Of a DNA stretch of 64,000 bases, positions 17,822 through 26,122 are shown in pieces. The stretch comes from Microcella alkaliphila. Lineage in GTDB: Bacteria; Actinomycetota; Actinomycetes; Actinomycetales; Microbacteriaceae. The DNA is taken from NCBI RefSeq assembly GCF_002355395.1, contig NZ_AP017315.1, positions 1,860,001-1,924,000 of the forward strand, in the 5' to 3' direction. The number at the start of each line of letters is the position of its first letter. Positions within the stretch are counted from its first letter, which is position 1. The notes below the pieces were generated by a model. That model saw nothing but the letters and a program-made list of their open reading frames with translations. It searched no databases and had not been told where the DNA came from. A program made the position numbers and the translations under genes.

Positions 17822-18862
17822 GTGCCTACGACGACTCGCACCCCGTACTGGGATACGGCCCGCGCCATCGCCATCACCCTCGTCGTCATCGGACACGCGA
17901 TTCAGCCTCTGAACAGTCAGTACGCGCCGTCGTATGCGACGTACCTCGTCATCTACGCGTTCCACATGCCGGCCTTTGCCCTCCTCGCCGGGTACTTCAG
18001 CAGGGCGGAGCCCGGGAAGAAGCAGTGGGGGCGTATCGTCACCGACCTGCTTGTGCCGTACCTGATCGTTGAGACGATCTGGACCGTCGTCCGCCTCGTC
18101 GTCACCGGCGGCACGACGTTTGACCCGGCGTCGCCGTCGTGGACACTGTGGTTCTTGCTGGCGCTCGCGATCTTCCGCATGGTGTTGCCGGTCATCGCCC
18201 GCCTGCGGTGGCCGCTCGTCGTCACGATCCTTTTGTCGGTGGGGGTCGGCTACGTCGACAGCGTCGACACGACCTTCTCGCTGTCGCGCCTGTTCGGCCT
18301 CCTGCCGTTTTTCACGCTGGGCTGGTGGCTCGCCCACACCCGCGTGATCGACCGCGTGCGCTGGCTCGAGCGCGCCCGCTTCGACCCGACGGTGGTCGTG
18401 ACCCGCGCGGTGGCGGCCTTCGTATTCGGCACGGCCGCCACCATCGCCCTCATCGGCACCGACTACTTCGGGTCGATCGGCGCCGGGCGCATCCTGTTCT
18501 ACGCCGACCCGTATGCGGCCCTCGGCCTCGACGAATGGTGGGCGGGCGTCGTGCGCCTGCTCGTCATCGGGCTCGGCGTGCTCATGACGCTCAGCATGCT
18601 GGCGCTCGTGCCCCGGACCGTGACGCCCATCACGTGGATCGGCACGCACACGATGTACGTGTACCTGCTGCACACGTTCCCGCTCTATGCGTTGCGGCAG
18701 AGCGAGCTCACCGGGGTGGGCGCCCCGGGGTGGGTGTGGTTCGTCGGCCTGATCGCCGGGTCGGTTGCCCTCACGGTGGTGCTCGCGAGTCGCCCCGTGC
18801 GCGCGATCACCCGACCCATCATCGAACCGCGCGTCGAGTGGCTTCTCTCGTCAAAACGCTAG
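17822..18862 (+). CDS. Acyltransferase 3 family membrane protein
   Basis: 346 aa, about ten hydrophobic helices. The opening YWDTARAIAITLVVIGHAIQ with the conserved His, and IYAFHMPAFALLAGYFSR, match acyltransferase-3 proteins of the fucose 4-O-acetylase/OafA branch. These O-acylate surface glycans or secondary metabolites. The GTG start is chosen because the active-site helix begins ten residues later and the -10 box is correctly spaced. Confidence 0.88.
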   Translation: MPTTTRTPYWDTARAIAITLVVIGHAIQPLNSQYAPSYATYLVIYAFHMPAFALLAGYFSRAEPGKKQWGRIVTDLLVPYLIVETIWTVVRLVVTGGTTFDPASPSWTLWFLLALAIFRMVLPVIARLRWPLVVTILLSVGVGYVDSVDTTFSLSRLFGLLPFFTLGWWLAHTRVIDRVRWLERARFDPTVVVTRAVAAFVFGTAATIALIGTDYFGSIGAGRILFYADPYAALGLDEWWAGVVRLLVIGLGVLMTLSMLALVPRTVTPITWIGTHTMYVYLLHTFPLYALRQSELTGVGAPGWVWFVGLIAGSVALTVVLASRPVRAITRPIIEPRVEWLLSSKR

Positions 18863-18864
18863 TC

Positions 18865-18900
18865 GCGAGACACCCCGCGAGACACCCCGCGTGACGCCCG
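18865..18900 (+). repeat. Three tandem 12-bp units
   Basis: GCGAGACACCCC occurs twice in perfect tandem and a third, degenerate unit follows (GCGTGACGCCCG). Located just after the acyltransferase stop, in the 132-bp gap before metY, and followed by GTGTCAC twice. Could be replication slippage or a regulatory cluster. Confidence 0.6.
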
Positions 18901-18994
18901 GTGTCACGGTCCGGTTACGGCGTGTGTCACGAGCCGTTGCCGCCCCACCCGCCGCCCCCTAGCGTGGGCACACCGCGACAGGGAAGGACCCATC

Positions 18995-20311
18995 ATGAGC
19001 GAGAACCCCACCGCCGACTGGCGCTTCGAGACGCTGCAGATCCACGCCGGATCGCAGCCCGACCCGGTCACGAACGCCCGAGCGACGCCGGTCTACCGCA
19101 CGACCGCCTACACGTTCAACGACTCCTCGCACGCGAAGAATCTGTTCGCGTTGGCCGAGTTCGGCAACATCTACACGCGCATCCAGAACCCGACGCAGGA
19201 CGTCGTCGAGCAGCGCGTCGCGGCCCTCGAGGGCGGCACGGCCGCCCTGCTGCTGTCGTCTGGCCAGTCGGCGACGACCTACGCGGTGCTGAACATCGCC
19301 AACGCGGGCGACCACATCGTCTCGTCGTCGACCGTGTACGGCGGAACCTACAACCTGTTCAAGTACACGCTCGCGAAGCTCGGCATCGAGGTCACGTTCG
19401 TGGAAGACCAGGATGACGCGGAGGCGTGGCGCGCCGCGATCCGCCCGAACACGAAGCTGCTGTTCGGTGAGACGGTCGGGAACCCGAAGGTGAACATCCT
19501 CGACATCGAGAAAGTCGCCGGTGTGGCGCACGAGGCGGGACTGCCGCTCATCGTCGACAACACGATCGCGACCCCGTACCTCATTCAGCCGCTGAAGCAC
19601 GGCGCTGACATCGTCGTGCACTCGGCGACGAAGTTCTTGGGCGGGCACGGCACGGTGCTCGGGGGCGTGATCGTCGACGGCGGCAGCTTCCCGTGGTCGC
19701 AGCACGTCGCCAAGTTCCCCGGACTCACCGCGCCCGACCCCTCGTACCACGGCGCCAGCTACACGGGCGTGCTCGGCGACGGCATCGCCTACATCATCAA
19801 GGCGCGCGTGCAGCTCTTGCGCGACATCGGCTCGGCGATCTCGCCCGATAACGCCTGGCAGCTCATTCAGGGCATCGAGACGCTCAGCCTGCGCATCGAG
19901 CGGCACGTGCAGAACGCCCTCGCCGTCGCGCGGTGGCTGGAGGCCCACCCGGACGTCGCGCACGTCGACTACGCCGGCCTCGAGTCGAGCGCCTGGCACG
20001 CGGCCGGCCAGAAGTACGCCCCGAAGGGCGTCGGCGCGGTGCTCTCGTTCGAGCTGAAGGGCGGGGTCGACGCCGGTCGCGCGCTGGTCGACAGCGTGCA
20101 GCTGTTCAGCCACGTCGCGAACATCGGCGACGTGCGCAGCCTCATCATCCACCCCGCCTCGACGACGCACTCGCAGCTGACAGCCGAGCAGCAGCTGACA
20201 GCAGGAGTCACGCCCGGCCTCGTGCGCCTGTCCGTCGGGCTCGAAAACCTCGACGACATCATCGCCGACCTCGAGCGCGGCTTCGCGGCCGCGAAGACCG
20301 CCGGCGCGTAG
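18995..20311 (+). CDS. metY: O-acetylhomoserine sulfhydrylase (O-acetylhomoserine aminocarboxypropyltransferase)
   Basis: 438 aa. PLP enzyme of the Cys/Met metabolism family. The internal aldimine Lys lies in [13 protein letters not shown] (about residue 211), with [24 protein letters not shown] upstream. The length and the FETLQIHAG opening fit MetY rather than the shorter MetB/MetC. It combines O-acetylhomoserine with sulfide to form homocysteine. Ribosome site GGGAAGGA precedes the ATG. The next gene, metX, makes its substrate, so the pair forms the direct sulfhydrylation route to methionine. Confidence 0.96.
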   Translation: MSENPTADWRFETLQIHAGSQPDPVTNARATPVYRTTAYTFNDSSHAKNLFALAEFGNIYTRIQNPTQDVVEQRVAALEGGTAALLLSSGQSATTYAVLNIANAGDHIVSSSTVYGGTYNLFKYTLAKLGIEVTFVEDQDDAEAWRAAIRPNTKLLFGETVGNPKVNILDIEKVAGVAHEAGLPLIVDNTIATPYLIQPLKHGADIVVHSATKFLGGHGTVLGGVIVDGGSFPWSQHVAKFPGLTAPDPSYHGASYTGVLGDGIAYIIKARVQLLRDIGSAISPDNAWQLIQGIETLSLRIERHVQNALAVARWLEAHPDVAHVDYAGLESSAWHAAGQKYAPKGVGAVLSFELKGGVDAGRALVDSVQLFSHVANIGDVRSLIIHPASTTHSQLTAEQQLTAGVTPGLVRLSVGLENLDDIIADLERGFAAAKTAGA

Positions 20312-20320
20312 CACTCGGTC

Positions 20321-20361
20321 TCTGGTGCACGTGCGGGCCAGCACCCCGCGCGTGCACCAGA
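20321..20361 (+). promoter_or_regulatory. Perfect long inverted repeat between metY and metX
   Basis: TCTGGTGCACG (20321-20331) and CGTGCACCAGA (20351-20361) are perfect 11-bp arms. Inside, a T-G wobble and GCGGG/CCCGC extend the stem to 17 pairs around the 7-nt loop CCAGCAC. No T-run follows, and the metX start lies within ten bases. It may be a metY terminator, an RNA element affecting metX translation, or a DNA operator covering the metX promoter. Confidence 0.7.
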
Positions 20362-20370
20362 ATGGCCCTG

Positions 20371-21570
20371 ATGGACTGGCAGACCAGCGAAGACACCGTT
20401 CCCTCGGCGTTCATCACCGAGGCGAATCGTCGCGCCCTGCGCGGCACGCCCCCGACGACTGGCGCGTGGCGCGAGGGGGACGACCCGGGCGACCGCCAGT
20501 TCGCCTCGCTCGGAGCCCTCGCGCTGGAGTCGGGTGAGACGTTGCCCGTCACGCGCCTCGCCTACGAGACGTGGGGCGAGCTGAACGCTGACGCATCCAA
20601 TGCGGTGCTCATCGTGCACGCGCTAACGGGTGACAGCCACGTGGTCGGCAGGCCCGGTCCCGGGCATCCCACCGCCGGCTGGTGGGGCGGCATCGTCGGA
20701 CCGGGCCTTCCCATCGACACCGACCGCTACTTCGTCGTCGCCCCCAACATGCTGGGCGGCTGCCAGGGATCGACCGGCCCCGCCTCCTTCGCCCCCGACG
20801 GCGTCGAGTGGGGGTCGCGCTTCCCGTACCTCACGATCCGCGACCAGGTTGCCGCGCAGCGCCTGCTCGCCGACCGGCTGGGCATCGAGCGCTTCGCCGC
20901 CGTCATCGGCGGTTCGATGGGCGGGATGCACGCGATCGAGTGGGCGGTCGGCTCGCCCGATCGACTCGACCGCGTCGCCATCCTCGCCGCTCCTGCCATT
21001 TCGAACGCCGATCAGATCGCTCTGAACTCGGTGCAGATCGAGGCGATCCGCATGGATCCGACGTTCCGCAACGGCGCCTACTACGACGAGGACGAGGGAC
21101 CGTATCGCGGGCTCGCCCTCGCCCGGCGCATGGCGCTTCTGAACTACCGCTCACCCGATGAGCTGAATGAGCGTTTCGAACGCTCGTGGCAGGGCGCCCT
21201 CGACCCGCTCGGCCACGGCGGCCGCTTCGCGGTCGAAAGCTACCTCGACTTTCACGGCAACAAGTTCACCCGGCGATTCGACGCCAACAGCTACATCACG
21301 CTCGTCGAGGCGATGAACTCGCACGACGTCACCCGCGGCCGCGGCACGCTCGCCGACGTGCTCGGGACGGTCACCGCACGCGCCCTCGTGCTCGGCATCG
21401 ACACCGACCGGCTGTTCCCGGTCGAACAGCAGCAGGCGATCGCAGCGGGTATCCCGACGACCATTCACGGCTCGGAGGCGGTCGTCATCTCTTCCCCCTT
21501 CGGCCACGACGCCTTCCTCATCGAGGACGAACTCGTCGGCCGGCATCTAGCGGCGCTGCTCGCCGACTGA
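20371..21570 (+). CDS. metX: Homoserine O-acetyltransferase
   Basis: 399 aa. Alpha/beta-hydrolase-type acyltransferase: nucleophile elbow GGSMGGMHAIEWA with Ser, catalytic Asp in VLGIDTDRLFP and His in SPFGHDAFLIE. The motifs VLIVHALTGDSH and YFVVAPNMLGGCQGSTGP are the MetX signatures. Uses acetyl-CoA to activate homoserine for MetY. The start is ATG at 20371 (MDWQT), with an alternative in-frame ATG three codons upstream immediately after the inverted repeat; neither has a Shine-Dalgarno, and CAGAAT lies seven bases before 20371. Confidence 0.95.
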   Translation: MDWQTSEDTVPSAFITEANRRALRGTPPTTGAWREGDDPGDRQFASLGALALESGETLPVTRLAYETWGELNADASNAVLIVHALTGDSHVVGRPGPGHPTAGWWGGIVGPGLPIDTDRYFVVAPNMLGGCQGSTGPASFAPDGVEWGSRFPYLTIRDQVAAQRLLADRLGIERFAAVIGGSMGGMHAIEWAVGSPDRLDRVAILAAPAISNADQIALNSVQIEAIRMDPTFRNGAYYDEDEGPYRGLALARRMALLNYRSPDELNERFERSWQGALDPLGHGGRFAVESYLDFHGNKFTRRFDANSYITLVEAMNSHDVTRGRGTLADVLGTVTARALVLGIDTDRLFPVEQQQAIAAGIPTTIHGSEAVVISSPFGHDAFLIEDELVGRHLAALLAD

Positions 21571-21614
21571 CCCCGCTCGCGTGTCGGCGCCGGGGCGCAC
21601 GGGACGCAGGATGA

Positions 21615-21620
21615 CAGACT
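21615..21620 (+). promoter_or_regulatory. -10 box for leaderless histidine kinase gene
   Basis: CAGACT, six bases before the GTG at 21627; no ribosome site. Confidence 0.4.
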
Positions 21621-21626
21621 GACCCT

Positions 21627-22784
21627 GTGATCGAGCGCGAACGACGCAGCCTGCTGCAGCGGGCCGCGCGCGCGATCGGGCTTGCCGGTCTCATCATCGC
21701 GGCGTTCTGCCTGTCGCTGCCCGGCATCGTCGACCCTGACCTGCTGCCGTCGGTCATGATCTTGCTCGCTGGTCAGGCCGGAGCACTGGTCATGGTCGGC
21801 CGCAGCGAGCACGTCGGCTGGCCGGCGCTCACGATCGTGCTCGGCCTCGCAGCGCTCGCTGTCGCGCAACTGCCGTTCGGCGGAAACACGTCGGTGTCGC
21901 TGCCGATCGCGCTCGCCCCGCTCGGCGCCGTCGGCATCGGCGCCGTCGGCATCGTCTTGAGTGAGAGCCAACCGCGCTGGCTGCTGTGGGCCGGCGGCAC
22001 ACTCGGCTCAGCCTTCCTCGTCGCGCTCGCCGGACCCACCATGGGCTTCTTCTCGACCGCCGCGATTGCGACTCTCGCCGGCTGGACGATCACGATGATC
22101 GTCGGCATCTGGGTGACCGTCGGCGTGCAGCGCTCGCTCGTGCGCATCGACGGAATCGGGCGGGCCCACCAGGTGGAGCGCCAGGCGAGCGAGATGGAGG
22201 CGCAGCGGCGGCAGAGCGCGCGTCTGCTGCACGACACGGTGCTCGCAACCCTGACGTTGCTCGCCCACTCGGGTGTCGGCGTGAACGCTGATGCGCTCCG
22301 CCAGCAGGCGACAGAGGATGCTCGCCTGTTGCGCCAGTTGCGGCTCGGCTCGACTCCCATGCCGCGGTTCTCGGGCTCGTACAACCTCGAACCCGTGTCG
22401 GAGTCGACGCTTGGCACGACGCTGGAAAGCGTCAAGCAGCGTTTCCTCCGCATGGGCCTCGAAGTGCGTTGGCACGGTACCGGCCAGGTTCTCTTGCGCA
22501 GCGACGTGCTCGATGCGTTCCTGTTCGCCCTGGCGGAGTGTCTCGAGAACGTGCGCCGGCACGCCGGTGTCACGGACGCCGACGTCACGATCACCGAGAG
22601 TGACGACACCCTGCGCGCCGTGGTGACCGACGCGGGGGTGGGATTCTCCCTCGACGAGGTCGAGGTCGGGCGGCTTGGCGTCGCCGAGTCGGTCATTGCC
22701 CGGCTGCGGGACGTCGGCGGAAATGCGCGGCTGTTCTCGACTCCCGGGGCCGGCACCACCGTCATTCTCGAGGTCCCGCGATGA
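21627..22784 (+). CDS. Membrane sensor histidine kinase (HisKA_3/NarX-like)
   Basis: 385 aa. Six hydrophobic segments cover residues about 15-170, followed by a short coiled coil. The dimerisation/phosphoacceptor helix contains SARLLHDTVLATLTLL with His202. The ATPase domain has an N-box ECLENVRRHAG and a G1 box VTDAGVGF, with GAGTTVILEVP at the end. First gene of a tight operon with a second membrane protein (four-base overlap) and a response regulator at 24086, the likely phosphotransfer partner. The signal is unknown; there is no large extracytoplasmic domain, so it probably senses a membrane-linked cue. Confidence 0.9.
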   Translation: MIERERRSLLQRAARAIGLAGLIIAAFCLSLPGIVDPDLLPSVMILLAGQAGALVMVGRSEHVGWPALTIVLGLAALAVAQLPFGGNTSVSLPIALAPLGAVGIGAVGIVLSESQPRWLLWAGGTLGSAFLVALAGPTMGFFSTAAIATLAGWTITMIVGIWVTVGVQRSLVRIDGIGRAHQVERQASEMEAQRRQSARLLHDTVLATLTLLAHSGVGVNADALRQQATEDARLLRQLRLGSTPMPRFSGSYNLEPVSESTLGTTLESVKQRFLRMGLEVRWHGTGQVLLRSDVLDAFLFALAECLENVRRHAGVTDADVTITESDDTLRAVVTDAGVGFSLDEVEVGRLGVAESVIARLRDVGGNARLFSTPGAGTTVILEVPR

Positions 22785-24046
22785 GGGGCAAGCACGCGTT
22801 GGCGGCACCAGATGAGCGGACCCTCGGTGCGCGTATCCGCCCGGCCGGCGCCCGCTCGTCGACTCGCCGCGGCTCACCCTCCTCGACGCACGTGTCCGCG
22901 CTCGGCAGCGGCTTCCTCGGCATCGGCATCGCGATCGTCGCGGCGCTGCAGTCGATGCTCGGCCTCGGCATCTTCCTGGCGCGCGCCGACACGTACGCGA
23001 GCCTGCTGCCCGCCGTCTCGGCGTGGACCTTGCTGCTCGTCACCTTCCTCGGCATCATCGTGACGATCTCCGCGACGGGCGAGCGGCTGCCCGACTGGTT
23101 GTACGCGTTCTTCCTCGTCGCCCTCGGCGCGGTCGTCTGGCTCGATTTCGTGGCGATTGCGCCGTTCAATGACGTGGGGCGCAATGCCAGCGCATCCATT
23201 TCGGCGGGGTTCGTCCTGCTCGTCATCGTGACGCTGCGGTCACGCTGGGAGGTGCTGGTCGCCACCAGCCTGCTGGGCGTCGCCTTCGTGGTGGCGATCG
23301 TGCTGACCACGCCGCTCACGCCCGTGACGATTCCGTATCAGGTGACCGCCGTCGCCCTCGCGGTGTCGCCGGGCATCATCGGCGTCTTGCTCGTTGCGGG
23401 CTTTGAACGCATTCTGCGGCGCGAACTGGATCGCGTGCTCGTGCAGTCGACCGTCACGGCGCCGCGGCTTGCCGTGGGAATGCTCGCCAGCGAGGAGCTG
23501 GCGCGGCTTGACTATGACGCGGAGGAACTCCTCGACGCGGTGGCCACGGGGGATGCTCCCCTTCCGCTCCCGCCGTCGCTTGCGTCGCGCGCATCCTCGC
23601 TCGCGACGGAGTTGCGCCTGCACCTCGTGCAGGGCAGGCGTGAGACGTGGCTGTTCCACGCGATCACTGAGTCGGATCACCTCGGCCGTCACGTCACGGT
23701 CAGTGATCCGGGGACGCTTGCGGGTCTGCTCGATGACGTGCAGCGCGACGCCCTGTTGGCGGCCCTGTGGTTGCTGTCGACCGACCCGGTCGGAGTGGCG
23801 CCCGCGCGCACCATTGCCGTCGAGCTCGGCCCGATGGTGGGCGGGGCGGTCTCCACCGGCGGCGACCGGACGATCGTACCGATCGCCGTCCGTGTCTCAA
23901 GTATGAAACGGAATCGTGTCGACCCCGGTGTGTGGGAAGCCCTCGACCGCGTCGGGCGTTACAGTGACACCACGGCCCAGGGCTCGCTTCGCATCGAGGT
24001 GGACTGCGTGGTCGTGAACCCGGCTGACGCCGCCCGGCCCTCCTGA
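22781..24046 (+). CDS. Membrane protein of the two-component operon, no recognisable kinase catalytic domain
   Basis: 421 aa. Residues 1-40 are basic and Ser-rich. Six hydrophobic helices follow (about 42-205), mirroring the topology of the neighbouring kinase. The C-terminal 210 residues are soluble and mostly helical, with no H-box, N-box or G-box that I can find. It may be a diverged kinase-like sensor that pairs with the true kinase, or an input module. Sandwiched between kinase (ATGA overlap) and response regulator (39-bp gap), so co-expression is very likely. Confidence 0.7.
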   Translation: MRGKHALAAPDERTLGARIRPAGARSSTRRGSPSSTHVSALGSGFLGIGIAIVAALQSMLGLGIFLARADTYASLLPAVSAWTLLLVTFLGIIVTISATGERLPDWLYAFFLVALGAVVWLDFVAIAPFNDVGRNASASISAGFVLLVIVTLRSRWEVLVATSLLGVAFVVAIVLTTPLTPVTIPYQVTAVALAVSPGIIGVLLVAGFERILRRELDRVLVQSTVTAPRLAVGMLASEELARLDYDAEELLDAVATGDAPLPLPPSLASRASSLATELRLHLVQGRRETWLFHAITESDHLGRHVTVSDPGTLAGLLDDVQRDALLAALWLLSTDPVGVAPARTIAVELGPMVGGAVSTGGDRTIVPIAVRVSSMKRNRVDPGVWEALDRVGRYSDTTAQGSLRIEVDCVVVNPADAARPS

Positions 24047-24085
24047 CCGGGCACGCGAGCCGACGAACCTGTGGAGGGGCACCGC

Positions 24086-24760
24086 ATGGCATCCGCGAAC
24101 CCGTCGATCCGTCTGGCGATCGTTGACGACCACCGCATGCTTCTGGGGGCTCTGACGGAGTGGATCCGTCAGGCCGCCGACGACATTGACATGGTGGCGG
24201 CGGTGGCGAGCTGGCCAGAGCTGCTCGCCCACCCCGAGTTCCCGGTCGATGTGGTGCTTCTCGACCTCGACCTCAAAGACAACATCCCCGTATCGCTGAA
24301 GATTCAGACGCTGAAGTCGACCGGCGTGCGGGTCGTGCTCATGAGCACCTACTCCGAGCCGAACGTGGTGCGCGAGGCGCTGAACGCGGGCGCGCTCGGT
24401 TACCTCGTGAAGAGCGAAGACGCCGGGATGATCGTGGAGGCGATCCGCGCCGCTCGCCAGGGCGAGTCGTTCATTTCGACAGAGCTCGACCTCGCGCTGC
24501 ACGCCAGCGAGGGCGGCGGATCGCCGCGCCTCAGCGCGCAGGAGCGGCGCGTCATGGCGCTGTACGGCGCCGGTGAACCCGTGAAGTCGGTCGCGTACCA
24601 GCTCGGCATCTCGGAGGAGACGGCGAAGAGCTACCTCAAGCGGATCCGCGAGAAGTACCGCATTGCCGGTATTGACGTCGGCACGAAGGTGGCCCTGCGG
24701 AAGCAGGCCATCAACGACGGGATTCTCGTCGACACCCCGACCGGGGCGAGCCCGGTCTAG
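24086..24760 (+). CDS. Response regulator, receiver plus LuxR-like HTH
   Basis: 224 aa. Receiver domain residues 8-125 with acidic pair Asp14/Asp15, phosphoacceptor Asp60 in VVLLDLDLKD and Lys109 in GYLVKSED. The C-terminal HTH (about 145-210: LSAQERRVMALYGAGEPVKSVA, then QLGISEETAKSYLKRIREKY) is a LuxR/NarL-type DNA-binding domain in slightly divergent form. The start ATG follows GGAGGGG. Partner of the histidine kinase two genes upstream. Confidence 0.92.
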   Translation: MASANPSIRLAIVDDHRMLLGALTEWIRQAADDIDMVAAVASWPELLAHPEFPVDVVLLDLDLKDNIPVSLKIQTLKSTGVRVVLMSTYSEPNVVREALNAGALGYLVKSEDAGMIVEAIRAARQGESFISTELDLALHASEGGGSPRLSAQERRVMALYGAGEPVKSVAYQLGISEETAKSYLKRIREKYRIAGIDVGTKVALRKQAINDGILVDTPTGASPV

Positions 24761-24774
24761 GCGACGAAACCGGT

Positions 24775-26049
24775 CTAGCCGCGCACCCGCGCGCCCTCAC
24801 CCCGGGCAACCACGACGCTCAGCAGTGCGAGGCCGACTCCGATCGCGGCGAGCACCAGGCCCACCCAGGCGGGTGCGAGGTAGCCGAACCCTGCGACGAC
24901 GACGAGCCCGCCGAGGAATGCGCCCAGCGCGTTGCCGAGGTTGAGGGCCGAGTGGTTGAGGGCCGCGGCGAGCGTTTGGGAGTCGCCCGCAACATCCATG
25001 AGGCGCGTTTGGATGATCGGGGACAGGGCGGCCGCCGTGAATCCGACGGCGAAGGTGCCGATGGCGGCGCCGACCGGCGTGCCCCCCGCGAGGCCCGTGA
25101 GGGTGAGCGCCGCGGCGAGGCCCGCGAAGGCGATGAAGACGGCGCGCGTGGCGCCGCCGTCGGCGAGGCGACCGCCGAGAAGGTTGCCGAGGGTCATGCC
25201 GACGCCCGTGCTGGCGAGAAGCCACGGCACCGCGGCCGCGGAGAAGCCGGCCTCTTCGGTCGCGAGGGGCGCGATGTAGCTGTAGACGGCGAAGAAGCCG
25301 CCGAAACCGATGGCGCCGACGGAGACGGCGATCCAGACTTGGGGGCGCGCGAAGGCGGCGAGCTCGCGCCGGATCGTCGAGTTCGGGTCTCCCGCGACGA
25401 CGGGCACCAGGATGCGCACGGCGAGGATCGTGGCCGCGAAGACGGCGGCGACGAGCAGGTAGGCGGCGCGCCAGCCGGCGGCCTGGCCGACCGCGGTGAT
25501 GATCGGCACGCCGATCACGGTAGAAACGGTGAGACCCGCGAGCACGAGCGCGACGCCCTGGCCGCGCTTGCCGGGACCCATGAGTTCGGCCGCGACGAGC
25601 GCGGCGACGCCGAAGTAGGCGCCGTGCGGGAGCCCGGCGATGAAGCGAGCGGCGATCACGCCCTCGATGGTGGGAAGTGCGGCGGTCGCGAGGGTGGCGA
25701 GCGTGAAGGCGACGGCGAGGGCGACGAGCAGGCCGCGGCGCGGGAACCGCCCGGCGATCGCCGCGATCGTCGGGGCGCCGACGACGACGCCCAGGGCGTA
25801 GGCGGTGATGACCCAGCCGGTGAGTCCGATTGCGGCGTCGGGGTCGGTGGCGAGCAGGCCCGGCACGAGGTCTGCGGCGATGTCGGGCAACAGGCCCATG
25901 GCGGCGAACTCGGTGGCGCCGATGCCGAAGCCGCCGAGGGCGAGGGCGAGCAGCGCGGCGATCGTGCGGCGGCGCGAGAGGGTGCGTGTCGTGCGCGGAT
26001 GGGTGACCCCTGCTGCGGACGCCTCAGCCGAGTCAGTGGATGTCGTCAC
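24775..26049 (-). CDS. MFS exporter (AraJ/Bcr-like, DHA1 type)
   Basis: 424 aa with 12 predicted helices. GFGIGATEFAAMGLLPDIAADL in helix 1 and the GRFPRRGLLVA loop are typical of the AraJ/YdhP and chloramphenicol-exporter branch. Probable proton-coupled efflux of an amphipathic compound or sugar. The GTG lies six bases after TACGCT on the minus strand, fitting the leaderless pattern. Convergent with the response regulator gene (14-bp gap). Confidence 0.88.
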   Translation of the reverse strand: MTTSTDSAEASAAGVTHPRTTRTLSRRRTIAALLALALGGFGIGATEFAAMGLLPDIAADLVPGLLATDPDAAIGLTGWVITAYALGVVVGAPTIAAIAGRFPRRGLLVALAVAFTLATLATAALPTIEGVIAARFIAGLPHGAYFGVAALVAAELMGPGKRGQGVALVLAGLTVSTVIGVPIITAVGQAAGWRAAYLLVAAVFAATILAVRILVPVVAGDPNSTIRRELAAFARPQVWIAVSVGAIGFGGFFAVYSYIAPLATEEAGFSAAAVPWLLASTGVGMTLGNLLGGRLADGGATRAVFIAFAGLAAALTLTGLAGGTPVGAAIGTFAVGFTAAALSPIIQTRLMDVAGDSQTLAAALNHSALNLGNALGAFLGGLVVVAGFGYLAPAWVGLVLAAIGVGLALLSVVVARGEGARVRG

Positions 26050-26055
26050 ACCCCC

Positions 26056-26061
26056 AGCGTA
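26056..26061 (-). promoter_or_regulatory. -10 box for leaderless MFS exporter gene
   Basis: TACGCT on the minus strand, six bases before the GTG at 26049. Confidence 0.5.
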
Positions 26062-26122
26062 TCGAATCGATTCGAGTCGGGTGTTCCAGCCGGGTGTCGC
26101 AGCGCGGGTCCAATACCGCTCT

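Noticed and set aside
18863-18994. SAM or SAH riboswitch in front of metY
   Set aside because: No conserved riboswitch core sequence or multi-helix junction; only tandem repeats and short direct repeats are visible.
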